Source of the DNA: Desulfotignum sp.
Lineage (GTDB): Bacteria > Desulfobacterota > Desulfobacteria > Desulfobacterales > Desulfobacteraceae
NCBI GenBank assembly: GCA_018399285.1
Contig: JAGYOW010000013.1
Location: forward strand, 16,432 to 80,431
Length of the DNA: 64,000 nt
Direction of reading: 5' to 3'
A program made the position numbers and the translations under genes. Every line of letters begins with the position of its first letter. Position 1 is the stretch's first letter. Positions 24,659 through 33,864 of this stretch are shown here, piece after piece. The notes under the pieces are model-generated. The model was given only the letters and a program-made list of their open reading frames with translations, did no database searches and had not been told where the DNA came from.

Positions 24659-25918
24659 ATGGGTACGAAAAAAATTCTACAGGTTGTCGCGTGTGTCATG
24701 GCCGTGTTGTTTTTTGCCGGCGGGCAGGTGTCTGCCGCTGACAAGAATTTGAGGGTAGGGGTACTGGGGCCGTTTACCGGGCCGTCCGCCCAGAACGGAA
24801 AGGAATTCAAGGCCTCTGTGGAAATGGCTATGGAAGCCATTGATTACACGGTGGGTGATTACACGATTGAAGTGGTGTGGGTGGATTCACAGTCTGACCC
24901 GGCAAGAGCGGCCAGCGCCTATGCAGAAGCTGTGGAAGGCAAAGGGATTCAGGCCGGCGTGCTCAACTGGCATTCCTCGGTGGCGGTTTCGGTGATGGAT
25001 GTGGCGGCCCAGTACAAGGTGCCCCATATGTTCGGTTTCGGTGCATCGGAAGTGGTCAACGAAAAATGGCAGGCGGATCCGGAAAAATACTCCTACTGGG
25101 GCGGCAAAGGTTGGCCCGTGCCTGCCAAACTGGAAGGCAACTACATCGAATGCATCAATGAGGTCATTGCAGACGGCACCTGGACGCCCAAAAAGAAACT
25201 GGCGGCCATTTACGGCGAAGACACCGACTGGGGCCGCAGTGCGGGCGGGGCTTACAAGGAAGCATTGCTGGCCAGTGGCTGGGAAATATATGCGGAAGAA
25301 TATTTTCCCATCACCCAGACCGATTTTTACCCGCTGCTTTCAAAATTCAAAAGTGCCGGTGTCGAGCTGCTGGCCGGTACATCCACGGCAGCACCGTCTT
25401 TGACCGCATTTGTCAAGCAGTATGCAGAAGTCGGCAACAAAGGGGTTCTCATTGCATCCGGACTCGGATGGATCGGCGACTGGTACAAAATGACCGGTCC
25501 GGGGTCCGACTATGTGCTGGACTCCATTCCCCAGCTGACTACAGCCGAAGCCAAGCAGTGGGCCAAGGATGTCAATGCCAAATACGGGTTCAATCCCAGC
25601 CCGTCCTCAGGCGGTCTGTCCTATGACGGTATCCGCATGTTCCTCAAGATTCTCAACAGGGCCTATGAAGTGCATGGAAAACTGGACAAGGAAACCATTC
25701 ACAATATCATGGTGGAAGAAGTCAATACCGGCAAACTCACCTACACCAAGGCTGATGGCGCCATCATCATGAATGAGTACAAATATACGCCGGAAACCAT
25801 GCCGGACATGGTCGTGGGTCCGGAGGCTTATTTTTTCCCCATCCTTCAGTACAAGGCGGGAAAAGGATACATCGTTTTTCCGGAAGACTGGAAACAGAAG
25901 GACTTTGAAATGAAATAA
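24659..25918 (+). CDS. ABC transporter substrate-binding protein (branched-chain amino acid / amide type)
   Basis: A 419-residue periplasmic binding protein with a signal peptide (about 1-25, cleavage near VSAADK) and a type I fold (Peripla_BP_6): LRVGVLGPFTGPSAQNG at the mature start and YGEDTDWGRSAGGAYKE in the middle. It captures the ligand for the LivGFHM-like complex encoded after it. The start at 24659 has GGAGGAG seven bases upstream; an ATG 15 bases earlier does not. Context (sigma-54 promoter, DMGDH-like enzyme and ETF downstream) suggests a methylated amine or amide rather than leucine, but the ligand cannot be read from sequence. Confidence 0.9.
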   Translation: MGTKKILQVVACVMAVLFFAGGQVSAADKNLRVGVLGPFTGPSAQNGKEFKASVEMAMEAIDYTVGDYTIEVVWVDSQSDPARAASAYAEAVEGKGIQAGVLNWHSSVAVSVMDVAAQYKVPHMFGFGASEVVNEKWQADPEKYSYWGGKGWPVPAKLEGNYIECINEVIADGTWTPKKKLAAIYGEDTDWGRSAGGAYKEALLASGWEIYAEEYFPITQTDFYPLLSKFKSAGVELLAGTSTAAPSLTAFVKQYAEVGNKGVLIASGLGWIGDWYKMTGPGSDYVLDSIPQLTTAEAKQWAKDVNAKYGFNPSPSSGGLSYDGIRMFLKILNRAYEVHGKLDKETIHNIMVEEVNTGKLTYTKADGAIIMNEYKYTPETMPDMVVGPEAYFFPILQYKAGKGYIVFPEDWKQKDFEMK

Positions 25919-25934
25919 CCGGCAAGAATCCTGG

Positions 25935-25970
25935 AAACAGAGGATTGAAACTTGTTTCAATCCTCTGTTT
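25935..25970 (+). terminator. Strong hairpin between the binding-protein and ATPase genes
   Basis: AAACAGAGGATTGAAAC (25935-25951) and its exact complement (25954-25970) form a 17-bp stem with a minimal loop, followed by GTTTC. It lies 16 bases after the binding-protein stop codon. Such hairpins commonly protect or terminate the abundant binding-protein transcript, allowing partial read-through to the transporter genes. Confidence 0.75.
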
Positions 25971-26006
25971 GTTTCAACACGACTCAAATGTAAGGAATAT
26001 AACGAC

Positions 26007-26723
26007 GTGATTGTATTGGAAACCCAGAACCTGACCAAAAAATTTGGCGGACTGACAGCTGTGAATGCCGTCTCCATGACAATCAACCAGGGAGATATCG
26101 TCGGGTTGATCGGACCCAACGGTGCCGGGAAAACCACCTTCATCAATGCGATCTCCGGCCTGAATCCACCCACTTCAGGAACGGTAAAAATGTTCGGTAA
26201 AGAGACCACCGGTCTGACACCTGAAAAAATGTGCCGCCTGGGGTTGTCCCGCACGTTCCAGATTCCCAGCCCGTTTCCCAAGATGACGGCCATTGAGAGT
26301 GTGATGACCGCCACCATTTTCGGCAATCCTGCAGGAAAGATCACAGATCCGGTGGCCCATTCCAGAGAGATGCTCGAATTCGTGGAATTTCCCATGAAAG
26401 AGACCGTTGTGGCGGAACAGTTGAACACGGTACAGCTCAAACGCCTGGACCTGGCCCGGGCACTGGCTTCCAGTCCAAAACTTTTGTTCATGGATGAACT
26501 GGCATCCGGGCTGAGCGAAGGTGAACTCAAGGATATCATGAGAATTATTCATAAAATCAGCAAAAAAGGGATCTCCATTCTCATGATCGAACATATCATG
26601 CAGCTGATTATGGCCGTCTGCAACCGGCTTCTGTGCATTCAGTTCGGCACCAAGATTGCTGAAGGCCCTACCCAGGAAGTGGCCAATGATCCAAAAGTGA
26701 CAAAAGCCTATCTGGGCGAATAA
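26007..26723 (+). CDS. ABC transporter ATP-binding protein, LivG-like
   Basis: A 238-residue ATPase with Walker A GPNGAGKTT (about 37-45), a Q-loop, Walker B LLFMDELASGLS, and the C-terminal LivG-type extension. The ABC signature is degenerate: LNTVQLKRLDLARAL where LSGGQ-type residues are usual. The initiation codon is GTG at 26007 with AAGGAAT upstream. It is the first of two ATPases of the importer, which energise the LivH/LivM-like permeases downstream. Confidence 0.88.
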   Translation: MIVLETQNLTKKFGGLTAVNAVSMTINQGDIVGLIGPNGAGKTTFINAISGLNPPTSGTVKMFGKETTGLTPEKMCRLGLSRTFQIPSPFPKMTAIESVMTATIFGNPAGKITDPVAHSREMLEFVEFPMKETVVAEQLNTVQLKRLDLARALASSPKLLFMDELASGLSEGELKDIMRIIHKISKKGISILMIEHIMQLIMAVCNRLLCIQFGTKIAEGPTQEVANDPKVTKAYLGE

Positions 26724-26764
26724 GGCAGACAAACAATTGTAACACAATTATCAATGGAGACCTT

Positions 26765-27472
26765 ATGCTGTTAGAAGTCAAAAACCTGAATGCCGGGTAC
26801 GGATACTTGCAGATTTTGCGGGATGTCTCTTTGCAGATCGACAAAGGAGAATATGTCGGCATTGTCGGCCCCAACGGTGCCGGGAAAAGTACCACCATGA
26901 AAACCATTGCCGGACTGATTTCCCCGATGAGCGGCAGTGTGGTTTTCAATGGGGAAGATATCACAGGCCTGTCAGGTTCAGCGGTGGCAAAAAAAGGCAT
27001 CTCCTTTGTATCCGAAGAGATGAACCTGTTTGTCAACATGACGGTGCAGGAAAACCTTTACATGGGGGCCTACACCATTAAAGAAAAACACCTGAAGAAT
27101 GAACGTCTGGATTTCGTATTTGAGCTGTTTCCCCGCCTGGCGGAAAGAAGAAAACAGCTGGCCGGCACCATGTCCGGGGGAGAACGCAAAATGCTGGCCA
27201 TCGGCCGGGGCATGATGTCCAACCCTTCCCTGATGCTGGTGGATGAACCCTCTTTCGGGCTGGCCCCCCAGCTGACCACCAGTGTGTTTGCCTCTTTGGA
27301 TGTATTGATCAAAAACGGGGTGACCATTTTGCTGGTGGAACAGAATGTGACCAAAACCCTGGCAGTGACCGGCCGCGGATATGTTCTTGAAAACGGTAAA
27401 GTCGGTTTGGAAGGCAACAGTGCGGATCTGGCGGAAGACAGTTATGTGAAAAAGGTGTTCCTGGGTGTTTAA
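26765..27472 (+). CDS. ABC transporter ATP-binding protein, LivF-like
   Basis: A 235-residue ATPase with Walker A GPNGAGKST (about 37-45), signature MSGGERKML and Walker B LMLVDEPSFGLAP, the LivF-type form. It pairs with the LivG-like subunit 41 bases upstream as the nucleotide-binding dimer of the importer. Unlike its partner, the signature motif is canonical, suggesting an asymmetric ATPase pair. Confidence 0.9.
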   Translation: MLLEVKNLNAGYGYLQILRDVSLQIDKGEYVGIVGPNGAGKSTTMKTIAGLISPMSGSVVFNGEDITGLSGSAVAKKGISFVSEEMNLFVNMTVQENLYMGAYTIKEKHLKNERLDFVFELFPRLAERRKQLAGTMSGGERKMLAIGRGMMSNPSLMLVDEPSFGLAPQLTTSVFASLDVLIKNGVTILLVEQNVTKTLAVTGRGYVLENGKVGLEGNSADLAEDSYVKKVFLGV

Positions 27473-27495
27473 TCAGATTTTGGAGAAATAGATTC

Positions 27496-28524
27496 ATGTC
27501 AAAAAATAATATGTCAGACACACTGACCTGGCTGAAGACAGCCCCGGGTTTGTCCATTGTCATCAGTATTGTGGTGGCCGTGGCTGCCACCATCGACGCA
27601 GGCCCTTATCTGCTGGTGAACATGGTTGTTACCGGCGGAATGCTGGCCCTGGTGGCCACCGGCCTGACCCTGATGCTGGGGGTGTTGAATATTCCCATGT
27701 TCGCCCACGGGGAATATTTTATGATCGGCTCCCTCACGGCGTACTATATATTCACCCCCATCAGTGGATTTATTATGGAACACCCGGACTCCTGGCTGGT
27801 GACATTCGGTCCTTTCATCGCGATCCTGGGCGCTCTCATCGGCGGGGCGATTGCCGGCGCCATTTCTGAAAAACTGGTTTTCGGCCCTTTGCGCCGCCGT
27901 TCCACGGACAACTGGGTCATGAACTCATTCCTGCTGACTGTGGGCGTGAGTGTGCTGCTCGTCAACCTGCACCAGCTTATATTCGGGGCGGATTTTAAAG
28001 GCATTGTGGGATACTGGCAGGGCATGCCCATTTCCATCGCAGGGGCGTACATTTCATTGGACCGGGCCCTGGCATTTGTCATATCAGCGGTAATCGTGGT
28101 GCTGTTCTACCTGTTCATGACCTACACCCGCACGGGCATGGCCATCCGGGCCGTGTCCCAGGATATTACCGGGGCCGAGATCGTGGGCATTGATATTGAA
28201 AAAATTGTGATGCTCACCATATCTCTGGCCTGCGCCCTGGCAGGCGTGGCCGGCGGCAGTCTGTTGTTCATGTATCCATCCTATCCCACCGTGGGGTTGG
28301 AACCCCTGTATATGGCATGGTTTGTGGTCATTCTTTCGGGCCTGGGCAATATTCTGGGGGCCGTGGCAGGCGCATTCATGGTGGCCCTGCTCAAGGTGAT
28401 CACCATGGAATATGTGGGGGCCGGCTGGGATTTTGTCGTACCATCGGCATTGATCATGCTCATTCTGATTTTTAAACCCAGCGGGATCTTCGGGTCGGAT
28501 GTCCGCGGTGTTCTTGATAAATAG
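27496..28524 (+). CDS. ABC transporter permease, LivH-like
   Basis: A 342-residue permease with about eight to nine transmembrane segments. LALVATGLTLMLGVLNIPMFAHGEYFMIG is the LivH signature (given here in parts: GLTLMLGVLNIPMFAHGE), and the EAA-like loop RAVSQDITGAEIVGID contacts the ATPases. Compared with E. coli LivH (308 residues) it has a longer N-terminus. TTTTGGAGAAATAG precedes the ATG. Confidence 0.9.
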   Translation: MSKNNMSDTLTWLKTAPGLSIVISIVVAVAATIDAGPYLLVNMVVTGGMLALVATGLTLMLGVLNIPMFAHGEYFMIGSLTAYYIFTPISGFIMEHPDSWLVTFGPFIAILGALIGGAIAGAISEKLVFGPLRRRSTDNWVMNSFLLTVGVSVLLVNLHQLIFGADFKGIVGYWQGMPISIAGAYISLDRALAFVISAVIVVLFYLFMTYTRTGMAIRAVSQDITGAEIVGIDIEKIVMLTISLACALAGVAGGSLLFMYPSYPTVGLEPLYMAWFVVILSGLGNILGAVAGAFMVALLKVITMEYVGAGWDFVVPSALIMLILIFKPSGIFGSDVRGVLDK

Positions 28525-28547
28525 GCACGTGTTACATAGGAGACAGT

Positions 28548-29582
28548 ATGGAACCGACAACAAATGATCTGAACATGAATCTTTTTGACAGGGCCCTGGA
28601 CAGGCTGTGCCTGACACCCATCGGACTGGCCGGCCTGATCCTGCTGCTGTTACTCCCGTTTATTCCGCCGTTCAACCAGGAATACATGCTCCGGTGGCTG
28701 ATCTACTGCGGGTTTGTGGCGGCCATGAGCGTGGGGTTTGATTTTACGGCCGGATATATCAATATCGTCAATTTCGGGTACATGGCAGTGGCCGGCACCG
28801 GGGGATATACCTCCGCCCTGCTGGTGATCAATGCCGGGCTGTCCCCCTGGATCGCCATGCTGGCGGGCGGGGTGTCATCCGCCGTCCTGGGGTTGATCAT
28901 CGGCATGATTTCGTTGCGGCTGAGGGGCATTTTTGCGGCGTGCCTGTCCTGGTTTTTCGGTCTGGCCGTCATGGGGCTGGCCATCAAGATGGTCTGGCTG
29001 ACCCGGGGACCTCTGGGGCTTCGGACCCCGCGCCTGTTTGAGACGGAATCCAATGTTCCGTTTTACTTTTTGATCATCATTCTGGTGTATCTTACCTATC
29101 TGATATGCAAATGGGTGGTGCGGTCCAAGATGGGCCTGGCATTCCAGGCCATTGCCCAGAACATGGATGCCGCCAGGACATCCGGAATCAATCCGATATT
29201 TTATCGGGTGTTCAATTTCACCATGTCCTGTGCCATCGCCGGGGTCCTGGGCGGATTTTACGCCCATTTCTACGGCATTCTGACCCCGGACATGATGCAT
29301 ACCTCCAAGACTGTGGAGATTCTGGCGGTGGCGTATATCGGGGGGCGGGGCAGTCTGTGGGGGGGCGCTGTGGTGGCGTTTCCGTTTATTTTTCTCATGG
29401 AGATCGTCCGGTCCACCCTGTCCCATCTGCCCGGCTTGAATCTGGTCATTTATGCCCTGGTGCTCATCCTGGTGATGATCTATTATCCGGGCGGGTTTTC
29501 CTATTTTTACGACACCCATATCCGGCAGCCCAAAAATCGGGCGCTGCGGTATTTTTTAAATGGTAGAGAAGCAAAAATATAG
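28548..29582 (+). CDS. ABC transporter permease, LivM-like
   Basis: A 344-residue permease of the LivM type: AMSVGFDFTAGYINIVNFGYMAVAG near the start of the core and the cytoplasmic loop FQAIAQNMDAARTSGINP that docks on an ATPase. It completes the SBP-LivG-LivF-LivH-LivM set. GGAGAC precedes the ATG, 23 bases after the LivH stop codon. The next gene, a dimethylglycine-dehydrogenase-like enzyme, follows after 31 bases. Confidence 0.9.
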   Translation: MEPTTNDLNMNLFDRALDRLCLTPIGLAGLILLLLLPFIPPFNQEYMLRWLIYCGFVAAMSVGFDFTAGYINIVNFGYMAVAGTGGYTSALLVINAGLSPWIAMLAGGVSSAVLGLIIGMISLRLRGIFAACLSWFFGLAVMGLAIKMVWLTRGPLGLRTPRLFETESNVPFYFLIIILVYLTYLICKWVVRSKMGLAFQAIAQNMDAARTSGINPIFYRVFNFTMSCAIAGVLGGFYAHFYGILTPDMMHTSKTVEILAVAYIGGRGSLWGGAVVAFPFIFLMEIVRSTLSHLPGLNLVIYALVLILVMIYYPGGFSYFYDTHIRQPKNRALRYFLNGREAKI

Positions 29583-29613
29583 TGTACCAAACAACAAAGG
29601 AGTGTAAACAACA

Positions 29614-32034
29614 ATGAAAACCAATGCAAGAGCAGTCGTGATCGGTGGCGGCGTCATCGGTGTATCCGTGGCGTATCACCTGGCAAAATATGGATGGAAA
29701 GATGATGTGGTGCTCCTGGAAAAACATGAGCTGACCTCCGGTTCCACCTGGATGGCGGCAGGAAATGTATCCTTTTTTCATGGCAACTATTACGGTACCC
29801 AGGTGAACATGAAAAGTATCGAGATCTACAAGGAGCTGGAAAAAGCGACGGGCCAGCCGGCCGGCTGGCACACCACGGGCTCCATCCGCACGGCAGACAA
29901 CCCGGGCCGGATGGATGAACTGGGGTATGCCTATTCCATGCACCAGTGTCTGGGTCTGGATGTGTCTTACGTCACTCCCGAGGAAATGAAAAAACTGCAT
30001 CCCTACATGGAAATTGACGGGTTGATCGGTGGGTTGTACTGGCCGGATGACGGGGATGTGGACCCCAACTCCGTGACCCAGGCCATGGCCAAGGGGGCAC
30101 GGCAGAACGGGGTGGAGTTTAATTTGCACACCCGGGTCACCGGCATCTACCAGAAATCCAACGGTGAATGGGTGGTGAAAACCGATAAAGGCGACATCAC
30201 CTGTGAACATGTGGTGAATGCTGCCGGGCTGTGGGCCCCGGAAGTGGCGAAGATGGTGGGACTGGAAATTCCCTCCATTGCCATTGCCCATACCCATATC
30301 CTGTATGAAAAAATTCAGGCCATAGACGAAGCCGAAGGATACCTTCCCCTGGTGCGGGACCCGGACAAATCCATCTACCTGCGCCAGGAAATGGATTCCC
30401 TGATTCTGGGGATGTATGAAGCCAACGGCCAGCAGTGGAAACGCCGGGGCGTGCCCTGGGATTATGCCCAGGAGGAACTGAATCCGGATCTGGACAACAT
30501 TGCCGACTGCATTCAGGCCGGTATCGACCGGTTTCCCATTCTGGGGGACACCGGGTTCAAGCACATCACCGCCGGCCCCATCACCTACACCCCCAACGGG
30601 GAACCCCTGGTGGGACCGGCCGCACCGTTGAAGAACTTTTATCATGCCTGCGGATACAGCTTCGGCATCACCCAGGCAGGGGGCATCGGTCATTACCTGG
30701 CCGGCTGGATCATGAACGGCGAGCCGGAAATCGATCTGTGGCCCATGGATTCCAGGCGGTACGGCTCTTTTGCCAACTGGGCCTACAACACGGAAAAGAT
30801 CGCGGACACGTATGCGCGCCTGTATGCCACCATCTATCCCAATGAGTTCCGGGATGCGGCCCGTCCCAACCGGACCTCCCCCATCTTTGAATACCAGAAA
30901 CAGGCCAATGCCGTGTTCGGTGACTACTACGGCTGGGAATGCCCCAACTATTTTCCGCCCAAAGGAGAAGACGGGTATGAAGAACCCAACTGGAGACGAT
31001 CCAATGCCTTTAAACACGTGGGCGCGGAATGCAAGCATGTGATGGAAAAAGTGGGCATCATCGATCTGACCCGGTTTGCCAAAACAAAGATTTCCGGCCC
31101 CGGTGCCAAGGCCTGGCTCAACAACATGACCTGCCAGAAGGTACCTGAAAAAGACGGCCGTATCGCCTTGAGCCCCATGCTGGACGCGAAGGGGAATTTC
31201 AAGACGGACATGACCGTGAGCCGGGTCAATGAAAACGAGTTTTTCTGTGTGACCGCCTCTGTGGGCAAAAAGCACGACCAGCACTGGATGATCGAAAATC
31301 TGCCCACAGACGGGTCCGTGGGCATGGAAGATCTGACCTATCAGATGGGATGCCTGGTTCTGGTGGGACCCAAATCCCGGGACGTTCTTGCCAAAGTGGC
31401 GTACGATGATGTGTCCAACGAGGTGTTCAAGTTCGGCACCTCCAAAGAGATTTTCGTGGGCCGGACCAAATGCCGGGTGAACCGCATGAATTATGTGGGG
31501 GAACTGGGGTTTGAGATTTTTCATCCTATTGAGCACCAGATCACGTTGTATCAAGACCTCATGAACGCGGGTGCGGATTTTGACATCCGGCTCATCGGCA
31601 TGTATGCCATGGATTCCATGCGCCTGGAAAAAGGGTATCTGGCCTGGAAGAGCGAGATGAACGTGCATCACACCCCCCTGGAAACCAATGTGGCCTGGAC
31701 CGTGAAAATGGACAAGGAATTCATCGGTAAAAAAGGCCTGGAAAAACAGAAAAACGAAGGCATTCCCCGGAAACTGGTGTGCCTGGTAGTGGATGTCAAG
31801 GATTCGGATGCGTTCGGGTACAACCCGATTTTTGCCGGAGAAGAGCGGGTCGGCATGACCTCGTCCGGCGGCTACGGGCACCGGGTGGAAAAAAGCATTG
31901 CCCTGGGCTATGTGCCGCCTGAACACGCCAAAGAGGGAACCCGGCTGGAAGTGGAGATTCTGGGCCGCAAACGCAGCGCCGTTGTAACAGCCATGCCCCT
32001 GTATGATCCCAAAAACGAAAAAATGAAAAGCTAA
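29614..32034 (+). CDS. Dimethylglycine/sarcosine dehydrogenase-like flavoprotein with GcvT domain
   Basis: An 806-residue enzyme with the DMGDH/SARDH layout: FAD-binding DAO domain (about 7-370; VVIGGGVIGVSVAYHL), a bridging domain, and a C-terminal GcvT/aminomethyltransferase folate-binding domain (about 430-800; MDSMRLEKGYLAW, VAWTVKMDKEFIGK). Relatives remove N-methyl groups from dimethylglycine or sarcosine, pass the one-carbon unit to tetrahydrofolate and electrons to ETF; etfB-etfA follow directly. The histidine that carries covalent FAD in DMGDH/SARDH (G-S-T-W-H) is Met47 here (GSTWMAAGN), so FAD is probably non-covalent or the substrate differs. AAAGGAG precedes the ATG. Confidence 0.88.
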   Translation: MKTNARAVVIGGGVIGVSVAYHLAKYGWKDDVVLLEKHELTSGSTWMAAGNVSFFHGNYYGTQVNMKSIEIYKELEKATGQPAGWHTTGSIRTADNPGRMDELGYAYSMHQCLGLDVSYVTPEEMKKLHPYMEIDGLIGGLYWPDDGDVDPNSVTQAMAKGARQNGVEFNLHTRVTGIYQKSNGEWVVKTDKGDITCEHVVNAAGLWAPEVAKMVGLEIPSIAIAHTHILYEKIQAIDEAEGYLPLVRDPDKSIYLRQEMDSLILGMYEANGQQWKRRGVPWDYAQEELNPDLDNIADCIQAGIDRFPILGDTGFKHITAGPITYTPNGEPLVGPAAPLKNFYHACGYSFGITQAGGIGHYLAGWIMNGEPEIDLWPMDSRRYGSFANWAYNTEKIADTYARLYATIYPNEFRDAARPNRTSPIFEYQKQANAVFGDYYGWECPNYFPPKGEDGYEEPNWRRSNAFKHVGAECKHVMEKVGIIDLTRFAKTKISGPGAKAWLNNMTCQKVPEKDGRIALSPMLDAKGNFKTDMTVSRVNENEFFCVTASVGKKHDQHWMIENLPTDGSVGMEDLTYQMGCLVLVGPKSRDVLAKVAYDDVSNEVFKFGTSKEIFVGRTKCRVNRMNYVGELGFEIFHPIEHQITLYQDLMNAGADFDIRLIGMYAMDSMRLEKGYLAWKSEMNVHHTPLETNVAWTVKMDKEFIGKKGLEKQKNEGIPRKLVCLVVDVKDSDAFGYNPIFAGEERVGMTSSGGYGHRVEKSIALGYVPPEHAKEGTRLEVEILGRKRSAVVTAMPLYDPKNEKMKS

Positions 32035-32058
32035 CATCAATAGTTTGAGGTTTAAGAT

Positions 32059-32829
32059 ATGAAAATCTGTGTGTGTGTAAAACATGTGCCGGACACGGCC
32101 GCTACCATCAAAATTGAAGGAGACGCCGGATTCAAGGATTCGGAAATCAAGTTTGTGGTCAACCCGTATGATGAATACGGGATTGAAGAAGCGGTCAAAC
32201 TGGTGGAGAAAAACGGCGGTGAGGTGGTGATCGTCACCGTGGGAAAACCCGAGGCAGATGCCACCATCCGGTCGGGCCTGGCCATGGGCGCGGAAAGAGG
32301 CATTCTGGTGACCACGGATGGCCAGTTCCTGGATGCAACCCTGACGGCCAAAGCCCTGAAAGCAGCCATGGAAAAGGACGGACTCCCGGATCTCATTTTC
32401 ACGGGCAAGGGATCCGTGGATACGGAAGCCTTTCAGACCCAGTACCGCCTGGCCGGATACCTGGGCCTGCCCGTGGTCAATGAGGTGAGCAAACTGACCG
32501 TGGACAGCGGCAAAGCCGTGGCGGAACTGGAAGTGGGCGGCGGTGACAAGCAGGTGATCGAAATGAACCTGCCCTGTGTGATCGGTGCCACCAAAGGCTT
32601 GAATGAACCCAGATATCCCAAATTTCCGGATATCATGAAAGCCAAGAAAAAGAAAATTGACCAGATGTCTCTGGCGGATCTGGGAATCGATGCTGCGACC
32701 GGTGCCGTGATCCTGGAAAAACTGGAGCCCGTGCCGGAAAGATCAGGCGCTAAAATGATTGAAGGATCCGTGGAAGACCAGGTCACTGAATTGATCCGGG
32801 TTCTCAAAGAAGATGAAAAGGTTTTATAA
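32059..32829 (+). CDS. etfB: Electron transfer flavoprotein beta subunit
   Basis: A 256-residue EtfB beginning MKICVCVKHVPDTAATIKIEG; the KGSVDTEAFQTQYRLAGYLGLP block and the EMNLPCVIGATKGLNEPRYP region are the conserved AMP/FAD-interface motifs. With EtfA it accepts electrons from the adjacent DMGDH-like dehydrogenase and passes them toward the quinone pool. No ETF:quinone oxidoreductase gene is in the window. It starts 25 bases after the dehydrogenase gene. Confidence 0.94.
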   Translation: MKICVCVKHVPDTAATIKIEGDAGFKDSEIKFVVNPYDEYGIEEAVKLVEKNGGEVVIVTVGKPEADATIRSGLAMGAERGILVTTDGQFLDATLTAKALKAAMEKDGLPDLIFTGKGSVDTEAFQTQYRLAGYLGLPVVNEVSKLTVDSGKAVAELEVGGGDKQVIEMNLPCVIGATKGLNEPRYPKFPDIMKAKKKKIDQMSLADLGIDAATGAVILEKLEPVPERSGAKMIEGSVEDQVTELIRVLKEDEKVL

Positions 32830-32847
32830 AACAAGGAGAGTGTTGTT

Positions 32848-33783
32848 ATGGCCAGGACTGGCATATTAATCGAAACTGAAAACGGCGCGGTCAAAGACAC
32901 CTCTTTAGGGGTGATGACCGCTGCAAAAGGCCAGGAAATCATTGCGCTGGTAACCGATGGCGACCCGGCAGGCCTGAAGGATAAACTGGCGGAATTCGGG
33001 GCCGCAAAAATCGTGAAACTGGCGGCATCCGGCGGTGATATCACTGCCGGTCCTGACCTGCTGGCCGGGGCCCTGGCTGCGGCTGTCAAGGAATATGATC
33101 TGACCGCGCTGCTGGGCACGGCATCGGTTGCAGGCAAGGATCTGTTCGCACGCCTTGCCGCGCTCATGGACCTGCCTTTGGTGTCGGACTGTGTGGCCCT
33201 GGATGTCGAGGGCAAAACGGCCAAAAAATCCCATTTTTCCGGGAAAACTTTTGCCACCCTCAAGGTGGATGCCGCGGTGCTTCTGGCCACGGTACGGCCC
33301 AATGCCATTGAGGCGGAACCGGCCCCGGCTGCCGGAGAAACCGCGGAGTTCACGGCCGATGTGGCGGATCCCGGAAAAGTGGTGATCAAAGAGGTGAAAA
33401 AAGGAGATGCCGATAAAATCGATCTGACTGAAGCACCCATCATCATTACGGGGGGCCGGGCCATCAAGGCAGCGGAAAATTACAAGATGCTGGAAGCCTG
33501 TGCCGCCAAAATCGGTGCGGCTGTGGGAGCTTCCCGGGCTGCGGTGGATGCGGGGTATGCGCCCCATTCCATGCAGGTGGGCCAGACCGGAAAAACTGTG
33601 TCTCCCAGACTGTATATTGCCTGCGGGGTATCCGGTGCGGTGCAGCATTTTGCCGGCATGAAAACCTCCAAGGTGATTGTGGCCATCAACGAGGACAAGG
33701 ATGCCCCGATTTTTGCCAAGTGTGATTACGGCATTGTGGGGGACATCTTTGATGTGGTCCCTGTGCTGACCGAAAAACTATGA
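32848..33783 (+). CDS. etfA: Electron transfer flavoprotein alpha subunit
   Basis: A 311-residue EtfA with the C-terminal FAD domain: GASRAAVDAGYAPHSMQVGQTGKTVSP (FAD-binding; given as SRAAVDAG and QVGQTGKTVSP), then YIACGVSGAVQHFAGM and INEDKDAPIFAKCDYGIVGD. It completes the ETF heterodimer with EtfB. No N-terminal ferredoxin domain is present. AAGGAG precedes the ATG, and a good intrinsic terminator follows, marking the end of the sigma-54 operon. Confidence 0.94.
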   Translation: MARTGILIETENGAVKDTSLGVMTAAKGQEIIALVTDGDPAGLKDKLAEFGAAKIVKLAASGGDITAGPDLLAGALAAAVKEYDLTALLGTASVAGKDLFARLAALMDLPLVSDCVALDVEGKTAKKSHFSGKTFATLKVDAAVLLATVRPNAIEAEPAPAAGETAEFTADVADPGKVVIKEVKKGDADKIDLTEAPIIITGGRAIKAAENYKMLEACAAKIGAAVGASRAAVDAGYAPHSMQVGQTGKTVSPRLYIACGVSGAVQHFAGMKTSKVIVAINEDKDAPIFAKCDYGIVGDIFDVVPVLTEKL

Positions 33784-33795
33784 CCTGAAACGTGG

Positions 33796-33833
33796 ATGCC
33801 GGAATCTTCCTGAAAGACTCCGGCATTTTTTTT
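33796..33833 (+). terminator. Rho-independent terminator after etfA
   Basis: ATGCCGGA and TCCGGCAT pair, with the inner TCTT/AAGA also complementary, and the stem is followed by eight T residues (33826-33833). It lies 13 bases after the etfA stop codon and should end the operon that begins at the binding-protein gene. Confidence 0.88.
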
Positions 33834-33864
33834 AACCGATAACTGTTAGAAAAAGAAGGTCATC

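Noticed and set aside
29464..32085. An 873-codon open frame antisense to the DMGDH-like gene
   Set aside because: It exactly mirrors a well-supported enzyme gene; high GC at third positions keeps the opposite frame free of stops. Its translation shows no family motif.
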